Below are positions 6,855 to 16,550 of a stretch of 19,286 nucleotides of DNA, in pieces; position 1 is the stretch's first letter, and each line of letters opens with the position of its first letter. A model generated the notes under the pieces. It worked only from the letters and a program-made list of their open reading frames with translations, had not been told where the DNA came from and ran no database searches. Both the position numbers and the translations under genes were made by a program. Source of the DNA: Nitrospirae bacterium CG2_30_53_67 (GTDB lineage Bacteria; CG2-30-53-67); assembly GCA_001873285.1 (NCBI GenBank), contig MNYV01000062.1:1-19286 (forward strand), written 5' to 3'.

Positions 6855-9734
6855 TCAGGCCGTTTCTCTCTCCGAAAGGGCCATCATCTCTTCGATGCCC
6901 GCATAGTCTTTGTCCTCGGCAGGGATAAAGCAGTTATACTCGTATTCGACGGCTTTAATAATATTCCGATCCTCGGTCTTCTCCTCGTCCAGATGGAGCA
7001 GGGCCTGGGTAAGCGCCTCCGCTGTTTCCGGATCAAGGTCCTGCCTGACGCAGAAATTGAACTCCGGGATGTCGTCGGAGACTTTCAGTATCTTCAGACC
7101 TTTGGAGACGAACTTGTTGGCCATGGGCTCCAGCAGACCGCCGGCATCTACGTCCCCGTTGACAATCGCCCAGGCCACTGCATCATGGCGGCCGAGAAAT
7201 GTGTATTCCCTCAATTCCGAAAGGGGAATATTTTCTTTGAGCAGCATGGCCTTCGGCACGAGATAGCTGGACGTGGATTTTTTGTCGCCGAACCCGAATT
7301 TCTTCCCTTTGATTTCAGAAACCGACCGGATATGAGAGACCTCCCTGACGGCAATCACGGAACGGTAGAACGGACTGTGGTTCCGTACGGCCTTGAGGAT
7401 GACCCGGCTTCCGTAGAGTTTTTTGGCTTCCAAATAGGTGGATGGCGTCATATAGGCGATGTCTGTTTTTCCGGTACCCAGGTCCCGGATGGCGCTTTCG
7501 AAATCCTTGGCTACGAGGATCTGGACCTTCTTTCCCAGTTCCTTCTGCAGGCGCCGCGCCAGCGGGGTGAACTTGATCTGCATCTTGACTTCAGACTCCA
7601 GGGGGACGACTCCCAGGACGATCGGCTTTTCCTCGGAGATGAAATGAAAATTGTGCACCTCTTTCTGCAGTTCCTCGTTATGAATGGCAAGAGAGCCGAT
7701 CGCCGTATTCAAGTCGTCGGTCAGGTTCATGTTTTCTTCCGTAATAATCCGTATCCTTTCAATGGCCCGGCCGATCTGTTCGCTCCCTTTCCTGTGCTCC
7801 TGGATAGCCTTGTTGATCTCCTGGATCTTGTTGAAGAAGTTCTCGATCTCCGCACTGATGATCTTGCTTCCTTTGGTTTCCTCGTTCAGGGATTTTCTGA
7901 GTTCATGAGTGAATTCCCTGAGCTTCTCCACCATCTCCCGGATGATTCCTCCGCCCTTGCTTTGTTCATGGACTGCGGCCGTAATCTGGTGCACCATATG
8001 GTTGATGTTCTGAACCTCGGAGTCCACGTAGGCGACGGATTTCACCTGCTCGATGGCGGCGTTCTCGATCTTACATGACATGTCGCTTGCCTTCCTGGAT
8101 TGATCCAGGATCAGCTCCAGGGCCCGTTTTGTCTCTTCGGACAGGGAAACCCCCTCCTTGACCTGCTTGACGCTCTGGCGCATGGCCTCGGAAACGCCCT
8201 TGGTTTCTTCCTGAACGCTCGAGATGACTTTCTCGATCTGTTCAATGGAGGAAGCGGTCCTTTCGGCCAGGGCCTTGATCTCATCGGCCACCACAGAGAA
8301 CCCCTTTCCATATTCGCCGGCCTGCGCCGCAATGATGGATGCGTTCAATGCCAGAAGATTGGTCTGGTCGGCCACCTCGTCGATCACATTCAGGATATCT
8401 CCGATCTCTTCGGACCGTTGATTCAGGGATTGGATCATCCGGTCCGTGTCCTCGACCGTGCTCCGGATGCGGCTCATCCCCTCGATCGTTTTCTGTACGG
8501 CCATAATTCCCTTCTCGGAGGTTTCCGTGGTGTTCTTCTGAGATAGGGCCGCCGATTCCTTGGCCATTTGTTCCACTTCCTTGATGGATGCATTGATCTC
8601 GGAGACCGACGAAGTCGACGTATCCACCGAAGTGCTCAGTGAGTTCAGATTTTCCTGGATCTGTCCGATGGACACGACCATCTCGTTGATAGAGGATGAT
8701 GAGTTATCCACCAGGCTCAGAAGTTCCTGAACCTGTCCCGAGATCTGATTGACGGAGCTGTCCATCCCCTGGATGGAACTCGACGACTCCTCGGCGGACC
8801 GCGTGAGGCTTTGCACATTGGATCCGATTTCATTCAGGGTGGCGTTCATCTCGAAGGCCGAGGAGGATGTCTCGTCCGTGGCATTGGCCTGGACCCGCGT
8901 CCCTTCATAGATCTCCATGTGGCAGTTGCGGATCAGGCGGGTGGCATTCTCGCAGTTGTCGGCGGAGGCCTCGATCTTGTTGAGGACTTCCTTGTGTTTT
9001 TCAAGAAAACAGTTGAAGAGATAGGCAATCTTGGGGAAGGGATAGATCGAACCGATCCAACCCCTGACATTCAAGGAAATCGTGCTCCCGAGGTCGAAGC
9101 GGTTCTGGTTCAGGAGGATCAGGTTATCCCGAAGGGTCAGGAGGCGCCTCCGTATCTCACCCGCGAAGAAATTCTCCAGCAGGATGACCAGCAGAAGGGC
9201 CGCCGCCGTCATGAAGAAAATCAGGATAGGAGAGAGAGGCCGGTATGCCATAAGCGCTGATAAGGCCGCCTCCTGAGCCTTCGAGGACGCTGTTTCCATA
9301 TTCCCGACTTCATTCAGAAACCCTTGATAGGCGGCGGTGAGTTGATCGAAATGGATTTTGGAGATGTCCTGCTCAAGGAACGTGTCCGTTTCCGAAATAC
9401 GGTCTTTCCACCTGTTCCAAGCGGACTCGCCGAGGCCGTTCAGAAAATCCTTGCTGCGGGATTCTTCAATCAGAGCAGCGGCCTGGTGAAGGGTTTTTCT
9501 CAGGTCCGAGATCAACGACGGGTTCGGGGCGCCGCCAAGCCTCTCGCCCAAGCCTTTCCATGTTTTATCAAGGGAAGAGAATTGGGATGCAAGGGTTTCA
9601 TACTGCTCCACGGTTTGAATGCGTTTCTCCATCACCCTCGATGACTGCGTCTGCTGATAGCCGAGCCACAAAATGAGAGCGCAGAGGATCAAGAATGGAG
9701 CGGATGCTTTCAATCGTTCATTCATCTTCGGCAT
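6855..9734 (-). CDS. Methyl-accepting receptor with C-terminal PhnD-like solute-binding domain
   Basis: This is a 959-residue transmembrane chemoreceptor with an unusual end. Order: membrane helix 1 (about 12-27), a helical periplasmic loop of about 140 residues, membrane helix 2 (about 167-188), a linker without a clear HAMP motif, and a long signalling coiled coil whose hairpin tip lies near 450-480 ([13 protein letters not shown], then [13 protein letters not shown]). A phosphonate-type solute-binding domain follows at about 703-950 (DNA about 7628-6858). That domain shows the family signatures [31 protein letters not shown] and [18 protein letters not shown]. No membrane helix lies between the tip and this domain, so it should be cytoplasmic. 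The start at 9734 has AGGAGG 10 bases upstream; an upstream ATG at 9794 overlaps the previous gene. The gap to that receptor gene is 19 bases. The ligand is unknown. Confidence 0.93.
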   Translation of the reverse strand: MPKMNERLKASAPFLILCALILWLGYQQTQSSRVMEKRIQTVEQYETLASQFSSLDKTWKGLGERLGGAPNPSLISDLRKTLHQAAALIEESRSKDFLNGLGESAWNRWKDRISETDTFLEQDISKIHFDQLTAAYQGFLNEVGNMETASSKAQEAALSALMAYRPLSPILIFFMTAAALLLVILLENFFAGEIRRRLLTLRDNLILLNQNRFDLGSTISLNVRGWIGSIYPFPKIAYLFNCFLEKHKEVLNKIEASADNCENATRLIRNCHMEIYEGTRVQANATDETSSSAFEMNATLNEIGSNVQSLTRSAEESSSSIQGMDSSVNQISGQVQELLSLVDNSSSSINEMVVSIGQIQENLNSLSTSVDTSTSSVSEINASIKEVEQMAKESAALSQKNTTETSEKGIMAVQKTIEGMSRIRSTVEDTDRMIQSLNQRSEEIGDILNVIDEVADQTNLLALNASIIAAQAGEYGKGFSVVADEIKALAERTASSIEQIEKVISSVQEETKGVSEAMRQSVKQVKEGVSLSEETKRALELILDQSRKASDMSCKIENAAIEQVKSVAYVDSEVQNINHMVHQITAAVHEQSKGGGIIREMVEKLREFTHELRKSLNEETKGSKIISAEIENFFNKIQEINKAIQEHRKGSEQIGRAIERIRIITEENMNLTDDLNTAIGSLAIHNEELQKEVHNFHFISEEKPIVLGVVPLESEVKMQIKFTPLARRLQKELGKKVQILVAKDFESAIRDLGTGKTDIAYMTPSTYLEAKKLYGSRVILKAVRNHSPFYRSVIAVREVSHIRSVSEIKGKKFGFGDKKSTSSYLVPKAMLLKENIPLSELREYTFLGRHDAVAWAIVNGDVDAGGLLEPMANKFVSKGLKILKVSDDIPEFNFCVRQDLDPETAEALTQALLHLDEEKTEDRNIIKAVEYEYNCFIPAEDKDYAGIEEMMALSERETA

Positions 9735-9753
9735 GGAAGGGTGCCCTCCTGAT

Positions 9754-12222
9754 TTATACCTTGAATGTGTCAATTTCACTTTGCAGACGCTCAACCTTTT
9801 CAGCCATGTCGCTGATCGCTTGGGTCATCTCCTGAACCTGCTGGGCATTCCGTTCAGCGATCTGCTCGATGGTTTTGCTGTTGGACAGAACCTCCTGGGT
9901 CTTTTCCGTCTGAGACACGGTGAATTTCGAGATCTCCTGAGTTTTATAGTTGGTCTCTTCAATGGCCTTGGCGATCTGGCCGCTTCCCTTGGCCTGTTCC
10001 TGCATGGCCCGGCTGACATGATTGATCATTTCACGGATCCGCTCGGTGTTTTCAATAATCTGTTTGGATCCGACTTTCTGTTCCTGGGTTCCTTTGTTGA
10101 TCTGGCGCAGAGATTCGGTGATCTTCTCCACCGCCTTCTTCACCATCTGGCTCCCCTTGCTCTGCTCGATGGCCGCATGGGCGATCTCATTGACCATGGT
10201 CCTGGAATGGTCCACGCTCTCCATCATCTGGAGGAGCGCCTCCTTGGCCTGCAGAGAGAGGTTCATTCCACGGGTGATGCTCCCGGAACTGACCTCCATG
10301 GACTGGACAGCCTCCTCAGCCTCTTTTTGGACGCTTCGGATGACTGCTGAAATATCCTTGGTGGAGGCTGCGGACCGTTCTGCGAGGGCCTTGATTTCAT
10401 CGGCCACAACCGCGAAGCCTTTGCCGTGTTCTCCGGCCTGCGCCGCGATGATGGCCGCGTTCAGGGCCAGAAGATTGGTCTGGTCGGCCACCTCGTCGAT
10501 GACCTTGAGGATCTTGCCGATCTGCACGGATTTTTCCCCGAGCCGCTTGATCACCCTGGCGGACTCTTCAAAGGTCTCTTTGATTTTGACCATTCCCTCC
10601 TGGGTCTGGGTCACGGCGGTCATCCCCCCCTCCGCCTTGGAGACGCTTTGTTCGGAAATCTTCAGGGAGTTCTTCGCGTTTTTCTCGACTTCCTGAATGG
10701 AACGATCAATCTCCTCGGTGAATGAAGCCGTCTGGTCCGCGTTGGAAGAAACGGAAACGATGTTGTTTGAAATCTCGTTGATGGAGCCGACCATCTCGGA
10801 AATCGAAGAGGAGGTTTCTTCCACGGCACTGGAGGCATGCTTGGCGTTTTCCGCGACCTCGTCGATGGAGGCGCTCATCTCTATGATGGAGGATGAGGCC
10901 TCCTCCGTATGTGACGCCAGATTTTTTGCATTGTCGGCGACCTGCCGGTTCATCTGGTCCATGGCGGTTATGGAGACGGAGATCTCCTGTAGGGATCCCC
11001 CCTGCTCCTCGGTTCCGGCATTCAATTTTTCCGTATTCCGGGAGATCATCCGGGACGATTCGGAGACGCTCTTCATGGTCTCTTTGATCTCCCGGACGAT
11101 CCCCTGTATGTTGATGATGAAAGTATTCATCCAGTCGGCAAGTTCCTTGATTTCGTCATTAGATTGGACTTCGATATGTCTCGTGAGGTCCCCTTCTCCA
11201 CCTGCAATATCCTTGAGGATATCCACCATGTGAGTGATCGGACGGGTGATCCCCTTGGAGAAAAGGATGGCGATGGCCGGAATCAGAATCAGACAGAAAA
11301 CGCCCACCAGACTGAGTTGTCTGCCCAGATGGTAGACCGGCGCAAAGGCCGTGGCGCGGGGGATGGAGAGGATGACGGACCAGTCCGGCCCCTTCCCGTC
11401 CTTGTAGCCGGAGGCGTGCGCAAATCCGGAGAGATACGTCTTCCCGTCCCTGCCGGATTCCACCAGGAACCCCGCTCCGCCGGCCATGACCTTTTGAAGA
11501 AAGGGGTCGTCAGACGGAAAGAATTTCCGGACGGCGCCTTCGGCTGAGACGAACTGGAAGAGAACGCCGCCCTTATCATCAACGACAGTCAGACAGCCGT
11601 CTCTCAATTCTCCTTCTTTCCCCTCGTTCATGAGTCTAACTGCGCCGGAGAAGCTCTCCCAGCCGAACGTTGAGACAAGGACCCCGATAACCGAGGATCG
11701 GTCCGAGGCGTTATGGATCGGCTGGACGATGCCGATCAGGTTTTCCTGGGCGTTGCCCTGGGCATGGACAGGGCCTATATAAGGGACCCCCTCCATAACT
11801 CCCTTTTGGAACCAGGCCTCTTTTGAGACATCCATCCCGGTCCGGTACTTGTTTGCTGAAGCGATGACCACTCCCTTGGCGTTCACGCAGAAAAGCTCCC
11901 GGTAGAGCCCGGCATGCTTTTCGGAGATCTCCGAAAGGGACGAGGCGATCCTCCCGTCCGGGTCCCCCCTCAGGACGTCCTGCATCACGGCCGGACCGGC
12001 CCATGAGCGAAGGTCCGTGGAGCGTTCATAGAGGTCCCTGTCCATGGAATCGATGACGTACGCTGCGTCCTTCTGAAGGCTCCGGCCGGTCACCTGGCTC
12101 AGGGTGGAGACGCCGACCCTGAAGGCCAGGGTCCCTGCCAATATGAGGGGGATGAAAACCAGAGAAAGGTTCAAGATCAGAATCTTGTGACGTATTTTCA
12201 TGGAAATCATTTTTTTATTCAT
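9754..12222 (-). CDS. Methyl-accepting chemotaxis protein with dCache sensor and HAMP
   Basis: This is an 822-residue chemoreceptor that passes periplasmic ligand information to CheA through CheW. Membrane helix 1 is at about 13-35; the periplasmic sensor (about 36-302) looks like a double Cache domain (segments [58 protein letters not shown]). Membrane helix 2 is at about 303-321, a HAMP domain at about 322-375 ([21 protein letters not shown], then [14 protein letters not shown]), and the signalling hairpin tip near 574-605 ([15 protein letters not shown], then [13 protein letters not shown]). There is no C-terminal NWETF-type tether. The start at 12222 has AAGGA just upstream. It lies 101 bases after cheW and 19 before the second receptor. 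Double Cache domains often bind amino or organic acids, but the ligand here cannot be read from the sequence. Confidence 0.95.
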   Translation of the reverse strand: MNKKMISMKIRHKILILNLSLVFIPLILAGTLAFRVGVSTLSQVTGRSLQKDAAYVIDSMDRDLYERSTDLRSWAGPAVMQDVLRGDPDGRIASSLSEISEKHAGLYRELFCVNAKGVVIASANKYRTGMDVSKEAWFQKGVMEGVPYIGPVHAQGNAQENLIGIVQPIHNASDRSSVIGVLVSTFGWESFSGAVRLMNEGKEGELRDGCLTVVDDKGGVLFQFVSAEGAVRKFFPSDDPFLQKVMAGGAGFLVESGRDGKTYLSGFAHASGYKDGKGPDWSVILSIPRATAFAPVYHLGRQLSLVGVFCLILIPAIAILFSKGITRPITHMVDILKDIAGGEGDLTRHIEVQSNDEIKELADWMNTFIINIQGIVREIKETMKSVSESSRMISRNTEKLNAGTEEQGGSLQEISVSITAMDQMNRQVADNAKNLASHTEEASSSIIEMSASIDEVAENAKHASSAVEETSSSISEMVGSINEISNNIVSVSSNADQTASFTEEIDRSIQEVEKNAKNSLKISEQSVSKAEGGMTAVTQTQEGMVKIKETFEESARVIKRLGEKSVQIGKILKVIDEVADQTNLLALNAAIIAAQAGEHGKGFAVVADEIKALAERSAASTKDISAVIRSVQKEAEEAVQSMEVSSGSITRGMNLSLQAKEALLQMMESVDHSRTMVNEIAHAAIEQSKGSQMVKKAVEKITESLRQINKGTQEQKVGSKQIIENTERIREMINHVSRAMQEQAKGSGQIAKAIEETNYKTQEISKFTVSQTEKTQEVLSNSKTIEQIAERNAQQVQEMTQAISDMAEKVERLQSEIDTFKV

Positions 12223-12323
12223 GCTGTCCTTCGAGATAAAATGGGTCTTGTCCTCCTTCGGACGGCCAAGACCAGATTGATGGAATCCTTAGCGGCTCTG
12301 TTGATGAACAGGACCCCTTGTTC

Positions 12324-12827
12324 CTACTCCATCTTGATGATCTCATCAATGTTCATGATGATCATCATCCGGCCCCTGTATTGCCCTATGCCGGTGATAT
12401 ATTCCGCCTCCAAACCCTTGATCATGGGAGGCGGAGGCTCAATGGATTTCTCAGGGATCTGCGCCGCGCTGGTGATCGCATCCACCAGAACGCCGACCTG
12501 CTCATCGTCATTCTTCAATACGATAATCCGGGTCTTTCCCGTGATTTCCGTCAGCGGGAGGCCCATCTTTTTCTTGATATCGAAGATCGGAACGATGTTC
12601 CCCCTCAGCGAGAGGATGCCCAGGATATACGAAGGCGCCCTCGGAATAGGAGTCAGCTCGAAGAAAGGAGTGATCTCCTTGATTCTCATGATATCAATGG
12701 CGTATTCCTCCTCGCCGAGCTTGAAGCCCATGACTTCCGTCATCCGGTCATGAACGGATTCTGCAGCAGTCTCTTCCATTCCGGCGGCAGGCGCCGCTTC
12801 CTGCTCTTTTGGGGTTTGATCCGTCAT
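12324..12827 (-). CDS. cheW: CheW: receptor-kinase coupling protein
   Basis: CheW links receptors to CheA in the signalling array. The protein has 167 residues: a poorly ordered acidic/alanine-rich N-terminal extension (about 1-28), then one CheW domain with the usual signatures EEYAIDIMRIKEI, LGILSLRGNIVPIFDI and VGVLVDAITSAAQI. The start at 12827 overlaps the stop of the diguanylate cyclase gene by 4 bases (ATGA), and GAGG stands 7 bases before it, so the two are likely translationally coupled. It is the only free CheW in the window, so both receptors presumably use it. The 101-base gap downstream, before the first receptor, contains a short inverted repeat (GGTCTTG/CAAGACC, around 12245-12273) that might modulate read-through. 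Confidence 0.95.
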   Translation of the reverse strand: MTDQTPKEQEAAPAAGMEETAAESVHDRMTEVMGFKLGEEEYAIDIMRIKEITPFFELTPIPRAPSYILGILSLRGNIVPIFDIKKKMGLPLTEITGKTRIIVLKNDDEQVGVLVDAITSAAQIPEKSIEPPPPMIKGLEAEYITGIGQYRGRMMIIMNIDEIIKME

Positions 12828-13804
12828 TTTTCAGCCTCATCCTCATGGACCGTGATGGATTCCATGCAGTCTTTCGACACGGTCACTCTGTTCTTGCCGC
12901 TCTTCTTGGACTCGTAAAGGGCCCGGTCGGCTTCCATGATGACCGTATCAATGGTATCGGTCTTGTTTTCCAGAAAACAGGATATGCCGCAGCTCAGTGT
13001 GACGTTGATCTTGTCTTCGTTGATCTGAAAGGGTTTCCCCGCCACTTCCTTGCGGATCTTCTCGGCCACGTTCTCGGCGCCGGTCAGCGAGACCTGGGGG
13101 AGAAGCACGGCGAACTCCTCACCGCCGTACCGGGCCAGCATGTCCGTGCTCCGGATGGTTTTGCCGATCCGGATGCAGATGTCCATCAGGATCTGGTCGC
13201 CTGCCTGATGGCCGTAGGTGTCATTCAGCGCCTTGAAGTTGTCAATGTCCATCAGCAGGAAGGAGAGTTCCGTCCGATAGCGCTTGGCGCGGCTGATTTC
13301 ATTCAACATCATCTTCATCAGGTGCCTTCGATTATAGATCTGGGTTAAGGCATCGGTGATGGATAAAGTGGTCAGGCGCTTGTTCGCCTCCAGGAGCTCG
13401 TCCTGAAGGAGCTTGAGCTTCAGGTGGAGGCGCACCCTCGCAAGAAGCTCAAAGTCATCGAAAGGCTTGGTCAGGTAATCACTCGCCCCTTGTTGCAGGC
13501 CGAGGTTTTTCTTCTCCTGCTCTTCTTCCGCGGTCAGCATAATGATCGGAATGCCCTTCAATTCCGGATGGCCCTTGATCATCAGCAGCAGCTTGAAACC
13601 GTCGATCTGCGGCATGACCACGTCACAGAGGATCAGATCGATCTTGTGTTCCAGGAGTTTCTTGTAGCCGTCGATTCCGTTCTCGGCTTCATAGATGAAA
13701 TCGAAGAGGCCTTTTTCGGAACTGAGGACCTTCTTGATTTTCGTACGGATGGTTTCCGAGTCATCCACAATCAGAATGGATGCGGTCTGTTTTTCTCCGG
13801 TCAT
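12824..13804 (-). CDS. Receiver-GGDEF response regulator (diguanylate cyclase)
   Basis: The protein has 326 residues. A receiver domain (about 8-125; acidic D14/D15, phosphoacceptor D61 in ILCDVVMP, T91, K113 in LTKPF) is joined by a helix to a GGDEF domain (about 145-310). The active-site motif is GGEEF at 227-231, so the cyclase should make c-di-GMP from two GTP. The product-inhibition I-site is intact (RSTD at 218-221, five residues before GGEEF). LMDIDNFKALNDTYGHQAGD also matches the active family. The architecture is like WspR (or PleD with one receiver fewer), and the gene lies between cheA and cheW, so CheA is the probable kinase. The start overlaps the cheA stop by one base (TGATG), with a G-rich ribosome site 8 bases upstream. 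It is the clearest output protein in the cluster. Confidence 0.95.
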   Translation of the reverse strand: MTGEKQTASILIVDDSETIRTKIKKVLSSEKGLFDFIYEAENGIDGYKKLLEHKIDLILCDVVMPQIDGFKLLLMIKGHPELKGIPIIMLTAEEEQEKKNLGLQQGASDYLTKPFDDFELLARVRLHLKLKLLQDELLEANKRLTTLSITDALTQIYNRRHLMKMMLNEISRAKRYRTELSFLLMDIDNFKALNDTYGHQAGDQILMDICIRIGKTIRSTDMLARYGGEEFAVLLPQVSLTGAENVAEKIRKEVAGKPFQINEDKINVTLSCGISCFLENKTDTIDTVIMEADRALYESKKSGKNRVTVSKDCMESITVHEDEAEK

Positions 13805-15858
13805 CAGAATTTCCCCCCTTGAGTGGATTCCTCAATGAGAGATCCGACGTCCAGGACCAGGACGGCCCTTTTGTCGCCGAGTTCCGTCGCGCCGGCGATC
13901 CCGGGTATTTTCTTCAGCGTTTTGCCGATCGGCTTGATGACGATTTCATGTTTGTCGATGAAGTCGTCGACGATGATGCCGATCTTCTTTTCTGCAAGGC
14001 CCGCCACCACGATCTTCGTCTTATTTTTATTGGAGTGATTGCTTTCCGGATTCAACGGACTCAACCCGAAGATTTCCTGGAGGCGCAGCAGCGACAGCGT
14101 CCGGTCCCTGAGCTTGATGACCTCTCTTTTCTCCACGGTCTGAATCGAGTTCTTCGCTACAATCAGGTTTTCAGAAACGGCATTCAGGGGGATGGCAAAT
14201 ATCTGGTCCGAGCATCGAATGATCAGGGCCGGAATGATCGCCAGGGTGATCGGCAGGGTGATGGTAAAAAGCGCCCCTTTGCCGACTTGGGTTTGGATAT
14301 CCACCATCCCGCCCAGCTTGGTGATGTTCTTTTTGACAACGTCCATGCCGACCCCGCGTCCTGAGATCTCGCTCACCTTTTCAGCCGTGCTGAAACCCGG
14401 CAGGAAGATATACTTCAGAATCTCTTCCTCGCCGGGGGTTTCGCCTTCCTGGACCAGCCCTCTTTCCACGGCTTTCTTTAAAATCTTCTCCGGGTCGATC
14501 CCGGCGCCGTCGTCCTCAACCTCGACGACGACGTGGTTTCCCTTCTGATAGGCTGTCAGCCTGATCATCCCCTCGGCGGGTTTCTTAAGGCGTTTTCGCA
14601 CGTCCGGGGATTCAATGCCGTGGTCGATGGCGTTCCGGATGATATGCATCAGGGGATCGGCGATATCCTCGATGACCAGTTTGTCGAGTTCCGTATCCTC
14701 TCCGGATGTCTTGAAGTTGATCTTCTTGTCCGAAGATTTGGAAAGCTTACGGATCATCCTGGCCAGGCGGTTGAAGATCTGGCCGATAGGGATCATGCGG
14801 ACCTCCAGGACCCCCTCCTGCAGTTCAGCGAGTCTCCTTTCGAGTGAATCGACGGCCTTCTGAAGGTCGCCGGTCAGAGTGGATAAGCCTTGGCGCTGCC
14901 TCATCTCCTTCAGAATCCTTTGCAGCATATTCTTGCTGAGAATCAGTTCCCCGACGAGGTTCATGAGGTTGTCCAATTTGTTGATATCCACCCGCACGGT
15001 CTTCGTGAGTCCACGGATGTCGTTGATGAAACTGTCCTGTTCCGAGGCCTTCTCCATCTGAGGCGCCGGTTCGGCCTTGAGATCCTTGATGTCGCCTTCC
15101 TTGAGATACTGGATCTCGTTTATGGTCGTGTTTTCGTTGGTGACGATCTCCTTGATCTCTTTCTCACCGCATAGGGCGCCCAGGATGATGTTGAACTGGA
15201 TGCCCGCCTCCGGGCTCGTGCCCGTTGAGGGAAGCGTGGTGATGATCTCCCCCTGCTCGGAGAGATCTTTGGTGAGCCGCTGCAGGTCCTGATCAAACGT
15301 GGTCAGATCGAAGTTGGCCTTGATCTCAAAGAGACGAGACCCCTTGCGGACATTTTCCATCAGGCGGTGTTCTTCGTACTCGGTCAAAACCTCCAGGATG
15401 GCTGACGAGAGATTGATATCGTCCAGGCCCGCTTTCTTGCCGGATTCCTCTTCATGGTCTCCGTGAAGGATCTTGTCGATCGTGGATAAGGCCTGAGTGA
15501 TATCCATCTGGTCGTTGCCTTCGCTTCCGATCCGGGTGATCAGGTTGTTGAGGGCCTCAAGGCTGGAGAAGAGCCCGTCCAGGACACGGCTGCTCAGTTC
15601 CAGCTTGCCCAGCCTCAGGCTGTCAAGGAGGTTCTCCAGGTTGTGGCTGAGTTCGGATACCTTGCTGAAACCCAGCATGCCGGACAACCCTTTCAGGGAA
15701 TGCGCGCCCCGGAATATACTGTTCACGACTTCGGGGTTGACGTTGGACTTTTTCATGCCTTCTTCGAGTTTGACAAGATTGTTCCCGATGCTTTCGAGAA
15801 TATCCTCACTCTCGGCAAGAAATTCAGTCACGGCTTTTTCCTGTCCCTTTTCAGTCAT
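13804..15858 (-). CDS. cheA: CheA: chemosensory histidine kinase
   Basis: CheA phosphorylates itself on a histidine and passes the phosphate to CheY, CheB and, here, probably the receiver-GGDEF protein. The domains are in normal order over 684 residues: Hpt/P1 with His53 (GAHSLKG); a P2-like segment around 130-235; the P3 dimerisation helices (DINKLDNLMNLVGELILSKN); the ATP-binding P4 domain with N box (IIRNAIDHGIE), G1 (DDGAGID) and G2 (FSTAEKVSEISGRGVGMDVV); and the CheW-like P5 domain to the end. There is no fused receiver, unlike many FrzE or CheA-hybrid kinases. All key residues seem intact. The start has AGGAG 5-6 bases upstream. The gene lies 80 bases after a stand-alone cheY and overlaps the cyclase gene by one base. 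Confidence 0.97.
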   Translation of the reverse strand: MTEKGQEKAVTEFLAESEDILESIGNNLVKLEEGMKKSNVNPEVVNSIFRGAHSLKGLSGMLGFSKVSELSHNLENLLDSLRLGKLELSSRVLDGLFSSLEALNNLITRIGSEGNDQMDITQALSTIDKILHGDHEEESGKKAGLDDINLSSAILEVLTEYEEHRLMENVRKGSRLFEIKANFDLTTFDQDLQRLTKDLSEQGEIITTLPSTGTSPEAGIQFNIILGALCGEKEIKEIVTNENTTINEIQYLKEGDIKDLKAEPAPQMEKASEQDSFINDIRGLTKTVRVDINKLDNLMNLVGELILSKNMLQRILKEMRQRQGLSTLTGDLQKAVDSLERRLAELQEGVLEVRMIPIGQIFNRLARMIRKLSKSSDKKINFKTSGEDTELDKLVIEDIADPLMHIIRNAIDHGIESPDVRKRLKKPAEGMIRLTAYQKGNHVVVEVEDDGAGIDPEKILKKAVERGLVQEGETPGEEEILKYIFLPGFSTAEKVSEISGRGVGMDVVKKNITKLGGMVDIQTQVGKGALFTITLPITLAIIPALIIRCSDQIFAIPLNAVSENLIVAKNSIQTVEKREVIKLRDRTLSLLRLQEIFGLSPLNPESNHSNKNKTKIVVAGLAEKKIGIIVDDFIDKHEIVIKPIGKTLKKIPGIAGATELGDKRAVLVLDVGSLIEESTQGGKF

Positions 15859-15938
15859 CTCTTCTCCTGCGTTTCCAGATCATTCAGACCGTCTCCGGTT
15901 TTTCGGAATATCAAACAGGATACCATCCTGTATAAGCC

Positions 15939-16313
15939 CTATTCCTCCTTCAGCAGTTTCTTCACTGAATTCTGTAATGCGTCAGGGGAGAAGGGTTTGG
16001 TGATGTAGTCGTCCGCTCCCAGGGACATCCCCTTCTTTCTGTCCTCTTCGGCCTTTTCGGTGGTGACAATGATCAAGGGGGTATCCTTATAGGTCGGGTG
16101 TTTCTTCACGAAGTTGACCAGCTCGAGGCCGTTGATATCCGGCATGTTGATGTCGGTGATGATCAGATCGAAGGATCGTCCCGGTAAAATCTTCAGCGCC
16201 TCAAAACCGCTTGAGGCCTCCGTGATCTCATAGTCCCCCAGATCTTCCAGAGTGGATGCAATGATGGACCGCATGGTCGCGGAATCTTCTACAATCAGGA
16301 TGGATCGTTTCAC
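15939..16313 (-). CDS. cheY: Stand-alone CheY-like response regulator, GTG start
   Basis: This is a single receiver domain of 124 residues with E9/D10, phosphoacceptor D54 in IITDINMP, T84/85 and K106 in ITKPF all present. It is the first gene of the main che block, 80 bases before cheA, so it is probably phosphorylated by that kinase. The start is a GTG at 16313: AGGAGG (16327-16322) lies 8 bases before it and the protein then begins like every CheY (VKRSILIVEDS). An in-frame ATG at 16421 would add 36 residues encoded inside a palindromic repeat and is rejected. The ribosome site sits next to the outer arm of that repeat (16329), so the hairpin could influence translation. Its output partner is unknown. 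Confidence 0.93.
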   Translation of the reverse strand: MKRSILIVEDSATMRSIIASTLEDLGDYEITEASSGFEALKILPGRSFDLIITDINMPDINGLELVNFVKKHPTYKDTPLIIVTTEKAEEDRKKGMSLGADDYITKPFSPDALQNSVKKLLKEE

Positions 16314-16328
16314 AGGATTCCCCTCCTC

Positions 16329-16493
16329 AGTGGTCCTGTTCGTAAATATGGTGACGTACAGAGAGTGTCGTAGGGCGGTCTCATCAAGGCGCGCGACTGA
16401 GGCGTACCCTCTGTGGTACACCGCAAGGAGCGGAACGCCGAGGAGACAGTTCTACGACACTCGAATGCCACTGTATTTACGAATAGGGCCACT
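16329..16493. repeat. Palindromic repeat element 1 (MITE-like), 165 bp
   Basis: The outer arms 16329-16353 and 16469-16493 match as an inverted repeat at 21 of 25 positions; the four differences would be G-U pairs in the minus-strand or plus-strand RNA. Inside are a perfect 11-base arm pair (GAGTGTCGTAG, 16363-16373, with 16452-16462), a GTCTC/GAGAC pair, and small hairpins around GTACC-GGTAC and CCGC-GCGG. No ORF in it looks real. It is related to the element at 17926-18083: both share TTCGTAAA arms, CAAGGCGCGCGA and a central GTAC stem. It is probably a non-coding mobile or REP-like element without its own transposase. Confidence 0.75.
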
Positions 16494-16550
16494 AATAGTG
16501 TCCATGCTCTCTTGCGGCCGTAAAGGCGAATGCAGAATAGAACGATCATT

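Noticed and set aside
6825-8078. Plus-strand open frame of 417 codons
   Set aside because: It is exactly antisense to the second receptor; its sequence is a codon-pattern shadow with no recognisable domain, while the minus frame has strong family motifs.
16314-16421. 36-residue N-terminal extension of the first CheY from ATG 16421
   Set aside because: It would be translated from the repeat element; the GTG at 16313 has an AGGAGG at good distance and gives a standard CheY N terminus.
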